A stretch of DNA of 64,000 nt from Perca fluviatilis (lineage: Eukaryota; Chordata; Actinopteri; Perciformes; Percidae). Every line of letters begins with the position of its first letter. Position 1 is the first letter of the stretch. The translations under genes were made by a program, and so were the position numbers. The notes under the pieces are model-generated. The model searched no databases and was not told the origin of the DNA. It saw only the letters and a list, made by a program, of their open reading frames with translations. This document shows, in pieces, positions 1 through 11,900 of this stretch. The stretch spans positions 35,787,513 to 35,851,512 of the forward strand of contig NC_053122.1 in assembly GCF_010015445.1 (NCBI RefSeq), read 5' to 3'.

Positions 1-290
1 TGCTGCCCGGGTCTGGTCCGTCGAGGCCCCTGACCTTCACTGCCACCCATGATGCAGCGCACCCGACCCCAGCGGTTCCTCCCACAGGTGGTGGGCCCAT
101 GGGCTGGAGAGATGGGAGCCATGTAGCTTTTTCGGGCTGTGCCCGGCCGGGCTCCGTGGCAAACCCGGCAACCAGACGCTCGCTGACGAGCCCGCCATCT
201 GGGCCTGGCTCCAGACGGGGGCCCCGGCTTCCTCCGGGCAGGGTCACTCCATCTCTACCTTGTTCACTCATAGGGTTTGTATATCAGCTT
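1..290. repeat. GC-rich interspersed repeat fragment
   Basis: The first 290 bases are strongly GC-rich, unlike the AT-rich DNA that follows, and carry phrases such as ggctggagagatgggagcc and cccggccgggctccgtgg that resemble the conserved 3' part of a high-copy teleost retroelement. The family is recalled, not searched. It runs off the left edge of the window, so its start is unseen. No gene is supported here. Confidence 0.35.
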
Positions 291-592
291 TTTCTAATTT
301 AATGTTATCTAGACATGTAGGCGTAATTTACTCTTCCCTTCTCTTTTGCATCTTTTGTTGGGGAAGTAACCTCTTTAAATGTGCATGTGGCACTTATTCA
401 TGTGAAACATACATTCATTCATTTTAATTCATTTATAAACCCCTGGACTTCAATAGCTCAGATGTCTTTCAGCAAGATTTCTGCTCATGTTGACAACAAT
501 GTGCACATTCAAAATATAACTCCTCCCATCTGTGTTCGCCGAGATTTGGAGAGTTGTAATATAGTCTGCTGTGCATGATTATTGCAGATATT

Positions 593-594
<2 letters not shown>

Positions 595-631
<37 letters not shown>
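595..631. repeat. TA microsatellite
   Basis: About 18 uninterrupted TA units. Reading frames crossing it give artefactual Ile-Tyr runs and are not genes. Confidence 0.95.
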
Positions 632-634
<3 letters not shown>

Positions 635-1558
635 GTATCTCATTCTGACCGTCTGACAGACACAGAGGCCTATTTGGGTCTCTGGTCTCTGACAAAGTTT
701 AGAGGTGGCTGTACGCTGCTCTTCATCGGAGGTAGAGCATGGAGGCAACGTGTCACTGCCCACAGCAGAGCGAGTCCGCTAAAATTAACTGAAGTTGCTA
801 CACTTACCAGCCGCGCTGCTCACCTCTATTTTTACAGAGAGAGTGGACACAAAGCGACGGACAGGTCTGTATTCATTAAATACGGGGGGGAATAGGCCTG
901 GGGTGGCTTGTGAAGTAGCATCGCAAATGTGAGAACATTTCGAAAATTCCACAGGCAGGGAGCGCTCTTGAACCCCCTCACCGTCTCTGAAAGCATAACT
1001 AGTCGATCACGAGTGGCTCAACAGGTAGATCTATAGATAAACTCATCTTTCAGGTATTTGACCGACCGGGTTGACACTTCAGCGTGAGAAATCGGGCGTG
1101 TGAGCGTGTAAAACCAATCAAATGCGTGTGTCTCACGGCTAATGCGTGCATGAGAGTTGGCAGCCCTGCTGATGCCGTTTCGCCTGAGACTGACGACTTT
1201 TGGTCCAAGGCCGTTTTTTCTTAGACCTAAAGCTGTTGTCTGAAGATGACAGAGGTTTTTCTGAGAGGTTTTTTTCCGATGCCGATTCGTTTTGTTTTTT
1301 TATCCATAATAAATCGATTGAGAACAATTTCTCATTTGCAACGAAGACCTGTCACATTCACATTTACACATTCATACCTGGAAGCTGCCCGGTACAACGT
1401 GTGGGTGCTTTAGTAAAGCGTCGTGCGACTTGTAAATCGCTTTAAAAAAATATAATCGTCAACGTTTTCTGCTTGATCTTAGGTTCAAATATTTCACTCT
1501 TTGTCCTTTAAAAGCAGTCCTTTTAAAGGTAAATTAAAGTGAAACACTGACACAATTC
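632..1558. other. Intergenic stretch, nothing recognised
   Basis: Mixed-composition DNA with no exon-like reading frame, inverted repeat or known element that I can support. Confidence 0.5.
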
Positions 1559-1790
1559 AATTCAGTCCAATTCAATTTTATTCATAGTATCAAATCACGA
1601 CATGATTTATCTCAAGACACTTTACAGATAGACTAGGTCTAGACCCGACTCTATAATTTACAAAGACCCAACAATTCTCCCAAGCGCAAGCATTTAGTGA
1701 GTGCTACAGTGGTGAGGAAGAACTTCCTTTTAAGCAGAAACCTCGGACAGACCCAGGCTCTTGGTGGGCGGGTGTCTGTCAGTGCCATGT
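1559..1790. repeat. Teleost interspersed repeat (retroelement-tail type)
   Basis: Starts with caattcaattcagtccaat and contains atctcaagacactttacagat, then a block ending ggacagacccaggctcttgg. I recognise this string as a very common dispersed repeat of teleost genomes, probably the tail of a non-LTR element. Family assignment is from memory. Confidence 0.5.
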
Positions 1791-3754
1791 ATTGATTGAG
1801 TTACTTTTTCATACTTTTATTGTCATAATGACGTTTTTTTTTTTGCAGATCTGTTTAACTATTAGCGATCAAGCATGTAGTTTCAGTAGCAACACTTGAT
1901 TGGTTTATCATGGATGTCTGCTCAAACCTAAATATGTTCTGGCTCATCTCTCTGTCGCATCTTGTGACACTAAGAATAGGTCAAATTGTTTCTTTCTGAT
2001 TAAGCTGGAGTATTTTGATAGTCATTATTGGAATGACCAAAGCCAATATTTACACATGGTTTACAATAAATAATAATGCAATCAGAAAACATATGAAATA
2101 TGAATTCATTTAAGTCAAGGGACTGTTGAATGTTTTCATTCCATAGTATTAAGTCAAATCTTTTCTATTGGCACATGGCTGATAGTATGCGCAGTGAGCT
2201 GCAGTACGCTCAGCGTTCAGCAGGTGGAGCCTGTGCTGCTTCAGCCAGTTTAGACTGCATAACTCTTATTAGTATCAGGGTTAGTTATTAAAGATGCCAG
2301 TTATGGCTTATTATTATTATTCATTTTGGAAGGGTCCTCCAGTGATGAATGAATAAAGACAGCTCAGTCAACTTGAATTAAATTGTGAATTACATTTATT
2401 GTATTTATTACAGAAGTATTTGCAGCGGGGTGAGGGGGGGTGCTACAGTTACTACTACTGTTACTACTACTGTTACTACTGCTGTTACTACTGCTACAGC
2501 TCGGAGAGAAGAGGGGAAGTCCCTGCCTTCACAGCAGTGCTGTAGTCAAGACCGAGTCCAAATGAGAGAGACATTCTTATATTATAAGATGATCATGTTG
2601 TTTTTAATGATCAAAAAGCAAGAGCAGAATAAATTAGTCAATTAGTAAGTACGATCAAATTAGAGCATATTATTTCATTAAGTCACACAAAGCTGAAGTG
2701 CAGCTTCACATTTTGGATGTTGAGTATTTTTATTCTGGTGGAACAAGAACATTCTGGACGGCTGATGGAACATGTCTGCGGTCAAAATGAAAATGATTGA
2801 TGCCTCCTCATATGAAGCAGCCAGGCATTTACCAGGTGACCAATGGCAACGCCCGTTTTAGATAGATTCCAGACCAATGGCCAAGTCTGAGTCAAGTCCG
2901 GATGCAAATACCAACGAGTCAGAGACAATAGAAAGGCTGAGACCGGGCGCAAGTTCTACAGCACTGCTTTCCATTAACTCTGTTACTCTCTTCCTGCTGT
3001 TTCCAGATCCACTCAGACTGAGGCAGAAGTGAGTCAGGCATAACAGCTACATGGCAACTTGAGTCAATGTGACCCTACATAAACAGTATTTTTACATCTG
3101 TACACATAAAACTAGCGCTAATTCCCATGTGTTTATGAGAATAGTGGGATGAAAAGCACGAGGCATTGCGTGAGGGACAAAGTGTGTCGAAAATAAAATC
3201 ATCTCTGTGTTGACCTGGGAGTTGAAGTGTTGCACCACGCTGCGCTTTAAAATGAGCGCTGTATGACTGCTGGTTGTCTTTGTTAGTCTTATGTTACCTG
3301 CCTAGGGACTGCAGATGGAAAGTAGTTATTTTAACTAATTCTGGCATATTTACATGGTGTTTTTATACAAGTATGTTCATAAATATGCATGGTCCCTGTC
3401 AAATAAATCAATAAAATAAAAATAAAAAATAAACACGACACACACACATGCAACAGGAAGAGGAAAACACAAACAAGAACTACAACATGCAAATCAATGA
3501 CCAAACAAAGCTACATAGCACCAACAAAAATCAATACTTATGCAACCAAACTACCATCTTGACATGAGAGCCAGGGCATCCTGTCTGAACTGACTCATGG
3601 ACCACTAACCACATCTAACACATTACCGGATTACTACTAGTTTAATATGGACTCATGGTTTCATCGTTTTACTTAATGTCATGATAGACATGGAGACATT
3701 GTTTGAAATGTCTGTTTGTATGTTTGTTGCATCTGGATAATATATCACATTTAA
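1791..3754. other. Intergenic, only a trinucleotide tract
   Basis: No gene supported. Positions 2449-2497 are an imperfect (ACT)n/(TTACTACTG)n tract. Positions 3405-3440 are A-rich. The short readings across this stretch lack splice signals and homology. Confidence 0.5.
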
Positions 3755-4356
3755 AGGTCCCATGACATGGTGCTCTTTGTATGCTTTTATATATTTCTTA
3801 GTGGTCCTCTAATACTGTATCTGAAGTCTCTTTTATATAGGCCTTAGTGGTCCCCTAATACTGTATCTGAAGTCTCTTTTATATAGACCTTAGTGATCCC
3901 CTAATACTGTATCTGAAGTCTCTTTCCCGAAATTCAGCCTTGGTGCAGAATTACAGCCACTAGAGCCAGTCCCACAATGAGCTTTCCTTAGGATGTACCA
4001 TTTCTGTGTCTGTAGCAATTGAGGAGGAGAGGGGGGGGGGCAAGGTGGAGGGTGGGGGTGTGGCCTTGACCAACTGCCACTTTGCTCGTTTGAAAGTCAT
4101 GATGTTTCTCTCTCATGGGTGGGCCAAATTCTCTGGGCGGGCAAATCAGAGAAAGGGGAGGTAACCTTGCTCCTTATGACCTCATAAGGAGAAGATTCCA
4201 GATCGGCCCATCTGAGCTTTCATTTTCTCAAAGGCAGAGCAGGATACCCAGGGCTCGGTGTACACCTATCACCATTTCTAGCCACTGGGGGACCATAGGC
4301 AGGCTGGGGGAACGCATATTAATGTTAAAAAAAACTTTTTCATGAAATGGGACCTT
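3755..4356. mobile_element. TTAA-type MITE, copy 1
   Basis: Terminal inverted repeats AGGTCCCATGACATGG (left) and CATGAAATGGGACCT (right) lie next to TTAA at 3751-3754 and 4357-4360. That fits the TTAA target of piggyBac or Kolobok elements. A second copy with the same ends and interior is at 55268-55787. The middle holds a local duplication of taatactgtatctgaagtct. There is no transposase, so it is non-autonomous. The short reading frame at 4115-4345 recurs in the other copy and is not a gene. Confidence 0.75.
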
Positions 4357-4427
4357 TTAAAGTAAGGAAATGAGAAATGTTTTTTTTTTTAACTGTGCTT
4401 GCCAGGTTTCACACTGGGAGAAAAGTA

Positions 4428-4452
4428 TGTGTGTGTGTGTGTGTGTGTGTGG
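4428..4452. repeat. GT microsatellite
   Basis: About 12 GT units followed by a G run. Confidence 0.9.
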
Positions 4453-4655
4453 GGGTCATAGTCATGTAACTTCTGTGAAGGATCCTGGGCTCTGTTGAAG
4501 CAGAAAAGAAAAAACATTAAATTGAAAATTGCCTAAAATAGAATTTGTACCTTGCTGCAGAATATTGAAATCTTCATTACTTGGGTGACACTGCCAAGTG
4601 TCACTCCCCTTTACTGTGTATTGTATGTAATGTCAGAAAAAACAGCAAACAGTAG

Positions 4656-5336
4656 CTATGTTTTCATTCACTATTCAATTGAATTATCTAAAGTTTGCTA
4701 AAAACATTCATGCGAATAAAGCCGGTGAAAGTGTGTTTCCATCCAAAGGCTTTAAGTAGAATAAAAACCTGTGTGTAATGACGTCACGTGCTGTTTTGTG
4801 ATCAAATAGGCATATGGAATAGATTTGAGACATTTTGAGACGTTTTCATTCATTTTTACACTGAATCGCAAAACATTCAAGCTAACATTTGGGAACAAAG
4901 TTCGCTAGCCAAAATGGATCGCGCCGTTTACCTATTAATGAGTAATGCTGCACAAGTTGTAATAGTGCTTATGTGCCAGCTGATAGCGACATATCAAGCT
5001 ATAATAAGACAACAACGCTATCAAAAAGTATCTTGTCTCCTCGTTGGTCCACTTATATCTGTCTTTGTTGACATCCGCCATGTTTGCAAAGAAAGCGGAA
5101 ATACGTGGCGGAAATGACCTAAAACTTTTTCTTCTTCATTTTATGGCCGGTTGCAAATATAAAATGACCTAAACGTAATTGCAATTCATTTTTATTCGTC
5201 AAATAACGTTTCCATCAGCGTTCATCACATAAGCCGTCTACCGATTAAGAGAAAATTTGATGAGATTGAACGTACAAACTTTGTGTCGATATTCATTAAA
5301 TTCAATTGAGTTTTATGGTTTCCATAAGGCATTTTT
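4656..5336. mobile_element. Probable MITE with degraded inverted ends
   Basis: The left part (tatgttttcattcactattcaattgaatt) and the right part, read on the other strand, share cataaaactcaattgaattt-like sequence. The interior contains tttccatccaaa and gtttccatcagcgttc motifs typical of a common fish MITE. Ends and target duplication could not be fixed. Confidence 0.35.
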
Positions 5337-5353
5337 CAGGTGATATTACTTAA

Positions 5354-5691
5354 AGCTTTAGTGTGTAACTTTTTTATATTAACGAACGTCTGTTACATTC
5401 AAGCCATTGCCAAATCATCAGCTCCACACAGCTCTCTCTGTATTTCTCAGTATGACTATGTTCAGAAGAGTGTGGTGTCCGGTGACTTTCCCGTGAATAT
5501 ATTGACCTCTTCTGAAGAGTCCATCATGTTTTTTTTTATCCTTCGTTAAGTCCTCCTTGGCTACTTGCAGCTGTGTGGAGGAGGGGATGGTGCGCGATCA
5601 TGGAAGGCTTGTATCATGTGGACGCGCCGGCAGTTTTGTTGTCGTTACTTAGAATTCCTCATGGTGGAGACAGAAACTAAACACTATAGCT
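5354..5691. mobile_element. TTAA-type MITE downstream of plppr5 exon 5
   Basis: Inverted ends AGCTTTAGTGTGTAAC (left) and CACTATAGCT (right) sit between TTAA at 5350-5353 and TTAA at 5692-5695. The element lies about 110 bases beyond the donor site of the last recognised PLPPR5-like exon. It supplies the first stop codon (5684-5686, minus strand) met if that donor is skipped. Confidence 0.65.
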
Positions 5692-5800
5692 TTAATTCAC
5701 ATAAAAACGTGTGGATGGAGAACATGGATCCATGCATATTAGCTTTAATATACTCAATGGTACATGGTGCACTGAAAACAAGCAGCAGAAGGTAAGCTAC

Positions 5801-5920
5801 CTGTGGAACAACATGCTCATTTCTTTGTGGTGAAGCATCATCAGTGTTGGCTGAGGCCGTGTCTGACGGACTCACAGAAACCACAGCTCTCTTTTTAAAA
5901 TACTGAACCACAAACACCAC
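5801..5920 (-). CDS. plppr5: plppr5-like exon 5
   Basis: Acceptor TCTTCCTAG then GTGGTGTTTGTGG. Forty codons in phase 0, starting VVFVVQYFKKRAVVSV, which aligns with the end of the last membrane helix and the start of the cytoplasmic tail of PLPPR5. Ends ...NEHVVPQ before a GTAGCT donor. If the donor is skipped, the frame runs on to a stop at 5684 inside a MITE. Confidence 0.8.
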
Positions 5921-8900
5921 CTAGGAAGAGAGAAAGAAGAGGAGACATTCGTCAAAGGATTCCTTCCAGACAAATCAAATGTTTGCACGACCAAAAGAGG
6001 TCAAGTATCACAGGGAAAATACGTAGACAAACGCAGTCAAACAATAAGAGAGTAGCCTGACACAAAGAGCTTTACCAGGGGGCTCTGTTTGCATCGTCTC
6101 TGTGACCCAGCGCACCCAATTCAAGTTCATTCTACAGTGTGTGTGTGTGTGTGTCCTGAAGACATTTAGTCCATTAGAGCAGTTTTCTCTGAAGGAAAGA
6201 GCCTACATTTATTTGGCTCAGTAATGTAACGATGTACAGAGTGGTGGTCTGAAAGCTCTTCTGACATTCTCTGGTCAGTTTAAAAAAAAAACACACACCT
6301 TAAAATGTAACGTATGTGAGAGAAAGTCATTCATTTTCAGAGTAGAAGAGAGGCTGTGCATTTGTTTCCTGTCTGTGTTGTTGTTATTTATTTGACTGAT
6401 TGGATTTATTGATTAATTTATTGTTTTCTAAAATGATATACCCTTTTGTAACTTCAAAGTGTGAACTGCTGTCTTCTGCTGTTTTGTGTATATCTAGGTC
6501 CGCCTTACTAAGTTACAGTCCCATGGGAAAAAACTCTCCATGACACTGTTGACAATTCAGTTCCGTCTGTTCTGTAAGGGTTAATGCCCGACGAGGTGTC
6601 CACTGTCAGGTATTAATGGACGACATAAACCGTCCGACGCGCGGCCGCGGTCCATTAATACCTGACAGTGGACACCTCGAAGGGCATTAACCCGCTTATA
6701 CCATGGTCACTTGCCAAATAACATATTTTTAAAACATTAGTTTATATTTTAATTTGTTTTACAATAGAAATCTAAAGTTTTTACAAACAATAACTGTTTT
6801 TCCCTGGTTACGCCTGACGGTTTGACTAATAACCTGGAACTAGGGATGCACCGAACCCAGGGTTCGGGTTCGGCCGAATATTGGGCGTTTTTTGACGGGG
6901 TTCAGTTTCTGCTGAACCGTAGAATTTGTTTTCCACCGAACGTTACTCTACCAAAGAGTGTAGTAGTAACAAGAGGCGAAGCTCAATCGAACGTTCCATT
7001 GCAACAAACGCACCCATGACCGAGCTGCAGCTCCGCCATCTTGGACTGAACGCAAAACATCGTTCTATTGAGTTTTGCCTCTTGTTACTTCTATACTCTT
7101 TGACTCTACGCTTGCACTATGCACGCTGTGCTGGTTGATGTAGTGACGCCGCCGTTGATTACGGGAAGGTGTTTACGTAGGTGGAGTGTTCAATGCAGTA
7201 GGCTGTGAGAAAGTGAAAATAGAACTCATTAGCAGAATAAGTGTTGTTTGGCAGTACTTTCAGTCAAAAGAAGGCCATTCAAGTCCAGCTACTAATGTTC
7301 AATTTGCAATACCGATTGGCCACTGTTAAGACATTTGCGTATGAAACATCCGAAAGAATACGAGTTGTGCATGAGGAATCTACAGACAACCAGGGTGCGA
7401 ACTACGGGGGAGCTAGGGGGAGCTCGGCTCCCCTTAATAAGACATGGGCTCCCCTGAAAACGTGATTTGTGAAATTTTGGGGGGTATCTAAATATATTGA
7501 CAATGTGTCATTTTGACGTGCAATTTCAGTTTTTTGTAATGTGATCATCGTGGATTATTATGTGTAAAACTGCAAAAATATCATTCATGCATGTCGGCGA
7601 TTTGAACCTAATTCACTTCAATAAAGATAACTATACATGCTATTCTTGTTATGAGCATCAAGGCGTGGCGGCGCTGTGGTGCAAATTCAACTCATGTTAA
7701 CCATAGACAGTATATAAGAAGATGTTAACTCAAAGATTTGTTGAAAAAATATAAACCTTGGAGGCCATTAATCGGCGCGCAAAATCCTTGAAATCCATTC
7801 TGCAGTAAGCATCATATAGCCATGGCAAAAAGAAAACAAGGCAGTTTAATTAATTTTGGTTTTACTAAGAAATTGTGTAGCGATGACGTTAATAGCACGA
7901 CTAATTCACTGTTTGTTAAGGATGGAAGCTTGGGGTGCGTCGCTAAGGTCTAATTGAACGGAGGAATTCTGGTATTCTTCGGTAGCCTGAGTAACTTTAA
8001 CCGTTGTTCATGTGAAAGCTCAAAGACAGCCTGATGCTTTGTTTATAGACTATTTGTGGCTGGCTGTTTGCTATTTGACCTATCTACTCCTAGTATAATA
8101 GTATATCGCAAGCGCACGACCCCCCCCCACCCCCCGCATGGAAAAAAAGTGGGCTCCCCGAAGGCCACGGTATAGTTCGAACACTGCAGACAACTGCAAA
8201 ATGCAGCAACTTCAGGTACGGCAAAGGAAGGACAGTCACAGCTAAAAACTTGTGTTAAGCAGAAGACCATTACTAGCTTTGCTTGCACTACACAGAACAA
8301 ACAGTGGGCATCAGATAAGTCACCAAACATATTCTGATAAAAAAAAAAAAAAAACACTTTTCTTTGCATTGTTGCACTTTAATTGAAAGGTTTTGGTTTG
8401 TACTTGGGTTTAGCCTACTTCAAGGGATTATAAATGTAAAAGGCTAATATTTTGGATATTGATTGGATCTTGAGATAGGGTAAACATTGGCCTTGTCAAA
8501 AATAGTTTTTCCCACTTGTAGGCTATTCCTGGCATAATGTTGCCTATTCTTTTATTTTTTTACAGTTAAAATAAAATGAAAAATGCACTGCTGTGGACGT
8601 TGTTCACTTCATTAATGCGTTTACTGTGTTAATGGACTGAGGATGGGAGTAGGATTCGGTTCGGGTTCAGCAGAATCTTAACCAGTGGATTCAGTATTCG
8701 GCTGAAACCCAAACATCTGGGTTCGGTGCATCCCTACCTGGAACAATCGTTCCCATCCTATAAGGTTCTTTTACAATGCAAACGTTGTTCACTCCCCCAG
8801 GAAATAGGAAGGACCTTAGATACAACTTGCCACCCTTTATATTAGATAATAATAGATATTTATAGTCCGCTCAGCTCGTAGAACCCTTCAGTTTAGCTAT

Positions 8901-11900
8901 GAGCCAGAAAGCTAACGCTTTGCTAGCGCTAAAGTTGAAGCCTTAGCTAAGTAGCAAGCTAAACTGCAAACTGGAGGAGACATGATCGCTGATACAAAGT
9001 AAGTAAACCCTTACTTATTGTGTTAGATTTGCCATAAAGCTGATGCCAATGCCAGCAACATTAAGCCTAACCTAAACAGTTATTACTCATACCATTTTTC
9101 AAACAGTACGCTGACTGAATGTAGGCTATGTAGGTTATCATATTTTTTTCATGTAGGCTAGGCTAGCCATGGCCATCATACACTTTTCGTTTTATAACCT
9201 ATAATTAAAACCCACAGGTAGGCATAGTTATTTTTTTTTATTCTACAGAAAACAATTAATCAAACAACAAACAAAAAAAACAATTAATTCTGCTCAAGTG
9301 ATTTGCGCTTATAGATATGGGGAAATAAATTAATCAGGTCAAACAGAGGGGCATTTGCCTACATGCTAGCTTTTTTATTTAAAATCAAATTCAACGTTTC
9401 CATTTATAGTGCAATTTGACATAGTCTGCAAGTCCGACATAGGGGCCTTTGAAGAAGGATGCACGATAGCTGGGGACTGGCCGTGATGGGCACTTGATGC
9501 AGACAGTATGTTGCTAAAGTCTCGTCTCTCCCGGACTGACGGAGCCCAGTAAGCCCGCAGACTGCTCTCACATCGATGGCTTGTCGCCGACATTATTTGA
9601 CGGATCTCCAAGCCAGCATCGGAGAGTCGACCTACAGTGTAGACCTTCGAAAGACCCACCTGAAAGGTAAATTGATGATGATAATAATTATAATTATAAT
9701 ACCAGTAGGCCTAAAAATACATTTATATTGGCATAAAGTGTAATTACCTCTTCGCTGATCTTTTTCAGCATGTCCCCGAGGTAGTGGACACCCATCGGCT
9801 CCCAGCTGTACCACATGGTGGTAGAAAGCCTTTGCGTCAGATGGACACTTAGATACATAGGCCTTGAAACACTTGACCGGACACAGTGGATCCCCGGGCC
9901 TGGCCAACATAAAACCTCCAAAGTTTTCCTTGTCTGGGTCATTCGGGTCTTTGTGGTTTTTGGTGTCCGGATTGTAAGCCGGGCTGACAAACTCAACCCC
10001 ATCCTCGTCTCTCCGGAGGATGAAAGATTGCATGCAGAGCTCCCGGTTGGCCTCCCTGCCACGCTGAGCCAAACACAGCTGGATGTCAAACCAGACTTTT
10101 CTGACCAGGCCGTGGGGCGTATTGGGAGACAGTACAGCTGAATTTCTCATAATTTCAAGATCAGACTAAAAAATACGGATATAGTGAACTTTATCTATCT
10201 ATCTATCTATCTATCTTATTGTTCTAAAAAACGCATTATTGGTCATGAATCTGGTGTCAGTTATAATATTGAATTCCGTAAAATGACGGCTCTCCGACTC
10301 CTTAGGCTTGAAATGCTCTACTCTCCCCCTGCCTTGGTTGACTGGACAGCATACCTGCCAACACTCCCGTTTTTCCCAGGTTTCTCCCATTTTTTAGCCC
10401 TATCTCCCGGGAGATATTAACTTCTCTGAGGGTTGAAACGCTTACACAGAGATGTAGTGTGGCCACAAGGTGAAAGCAAGCAAATGAACTGTACGATGGA
10501 TCAGAAAGGTACATTTGAATGGCCTATCAATAATAAGACATACAACGAAGCACTAAAAAAGTCTCACACTACATCGACATTGCTGCTTTTTGGTTTATGA
10601 AGTAATATTTTCTTATTGGTCGCAACGTCTCGTTCTCTGAGACTAACCCCCAATTTCCACCGGCTGCGGAACGGCTGCGGAACAGCTCCGGAATGGCGGC
10701 AAAATCAATAGGTTTCCTTTGAAGTCAATGTGTGTATTTTCACTGACTGCGGAACGGCTGCATCCTGACTCCGTCCCAGCTCCAGCGATCGCAGCCCTCC
10801 GGAGCAGATACGCAGAGCTTCGTATTTTTGCCGGATGCCGGAGAGCTCCGCAGCAATTCAGCACAATTCAGATTGTGCGGGACAGGAAGTCAAGCACAGA
10901 GACAAAATAAAAAAATCTGGTTCATTTTCAAAATAAAATACACCGTGCCCACGGCGGATCATATTTCCCTGCACTACACCTTGAAAATACAGCACAGAGC
11001 TGTTTCCCCTCTACTCCTCTTGATGGAAACAAGCTGGTGTTGGTTTTGTGGTTCTATTCTACGTGAATTCGCGAGATCTTGTGGGTATTGACGGACGGCA
11101 GAGCACGGAGCCGTTCCGCAGCAGAGCCGTTCCGCAACCGGTGTAAATTAGGAGTAAAGCTACTAACGTTACCATGGAAACTACCAGCAGTGGGCGGAGT
11201 CTCCACGCTGCCTTCTGTTTATGCCCAGTATACCAGAATATTGATGAGATATGAGGTTTGGGCGTGTTAGTTTAAACGGAGATTTGTTCTTCTGCTGGAG
11301 ATAAAAACACTTGGTGCACGGAGATCATTTTTGGCTCACTTAAAAACCAAAACACAGCGGTGTAAATGTAGCCTCGGTGTCATTAGATGGATGCACATGT
11401 GCTACTACAGCTCTAAGGATGAACAGGAACTGACCAGGAAGACAGCAATCGCTCCCCCGATGGCTTGTCCTGCAATGACATCGCTCCAGTGGTTTCGGTA
11501 CTCGGCCACTCTGTTGATGCCTGTTAGCACAGCCAGACTGACCAATGAGAGGCTGAAGAGGGGGGCAGGCAGAGATCCTCCTCTGGAACCGACACAGGAC
11601 ATGACGTACACCTGGAAAAGACAATGTTTTTGTTTTGCGACACTCTTCAGAAGCAGTTATGTACTGTTAGATGGAACAGAGCCACTCACTGCCAGGTACA
11701 CTGCTGTGTACACGCTCAGAGCAGCCTCTTTGGACGGGAACGTCTTTCTAGCTCTCATGATGTCATCAGGGTCACCAGTACAAGCGTCTGATTGGCTGAC
11801 AAAGTGCGGCAAGTCCAGGCAGCCGAGGGCAGTGTAATTGGGCTGGCAAACAGACAGGAAGTGAGGAGCCAGGCATCCAGTGACTAGCTGACCTGCGTTA

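Larger units (their letters stand above)
6841..8736. mobile_element. hAT element (outer), 8-bp target duplication
   Basis: Ends TAGGGATGCACCGAA and TTCGGTGCATCCCTA are inverted repeats. They are flanked on both sides by the perfect 8-bp duplication CCTGGAAC (6833-6840 and 8737-8744), which is diagnostic of the hAT superfamily. The interior has a broken BED-finger-like reading (VWQYFQSKEGHSS, about 7240-7330) and a continuation after 8187, so it is a decayed ZBED-type transposase gene. It is itself split by a second hAT at 7391-8186. Another fragment of the same family end is at 39200-39324. Confidence 0.9.

Noticed and set aside
509..895. Frames with Ile-Tyr repeats
   Set aside because: They cross the TA microsatellite and have no splice signals or homology.
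4115..4345. Open frame MGGPNSLGG..., repeated at 55536-55766
   Set aside because: It lies inside a non-coding TTAA MITE present in two copies; the frame is shared because the DNA is repeated.
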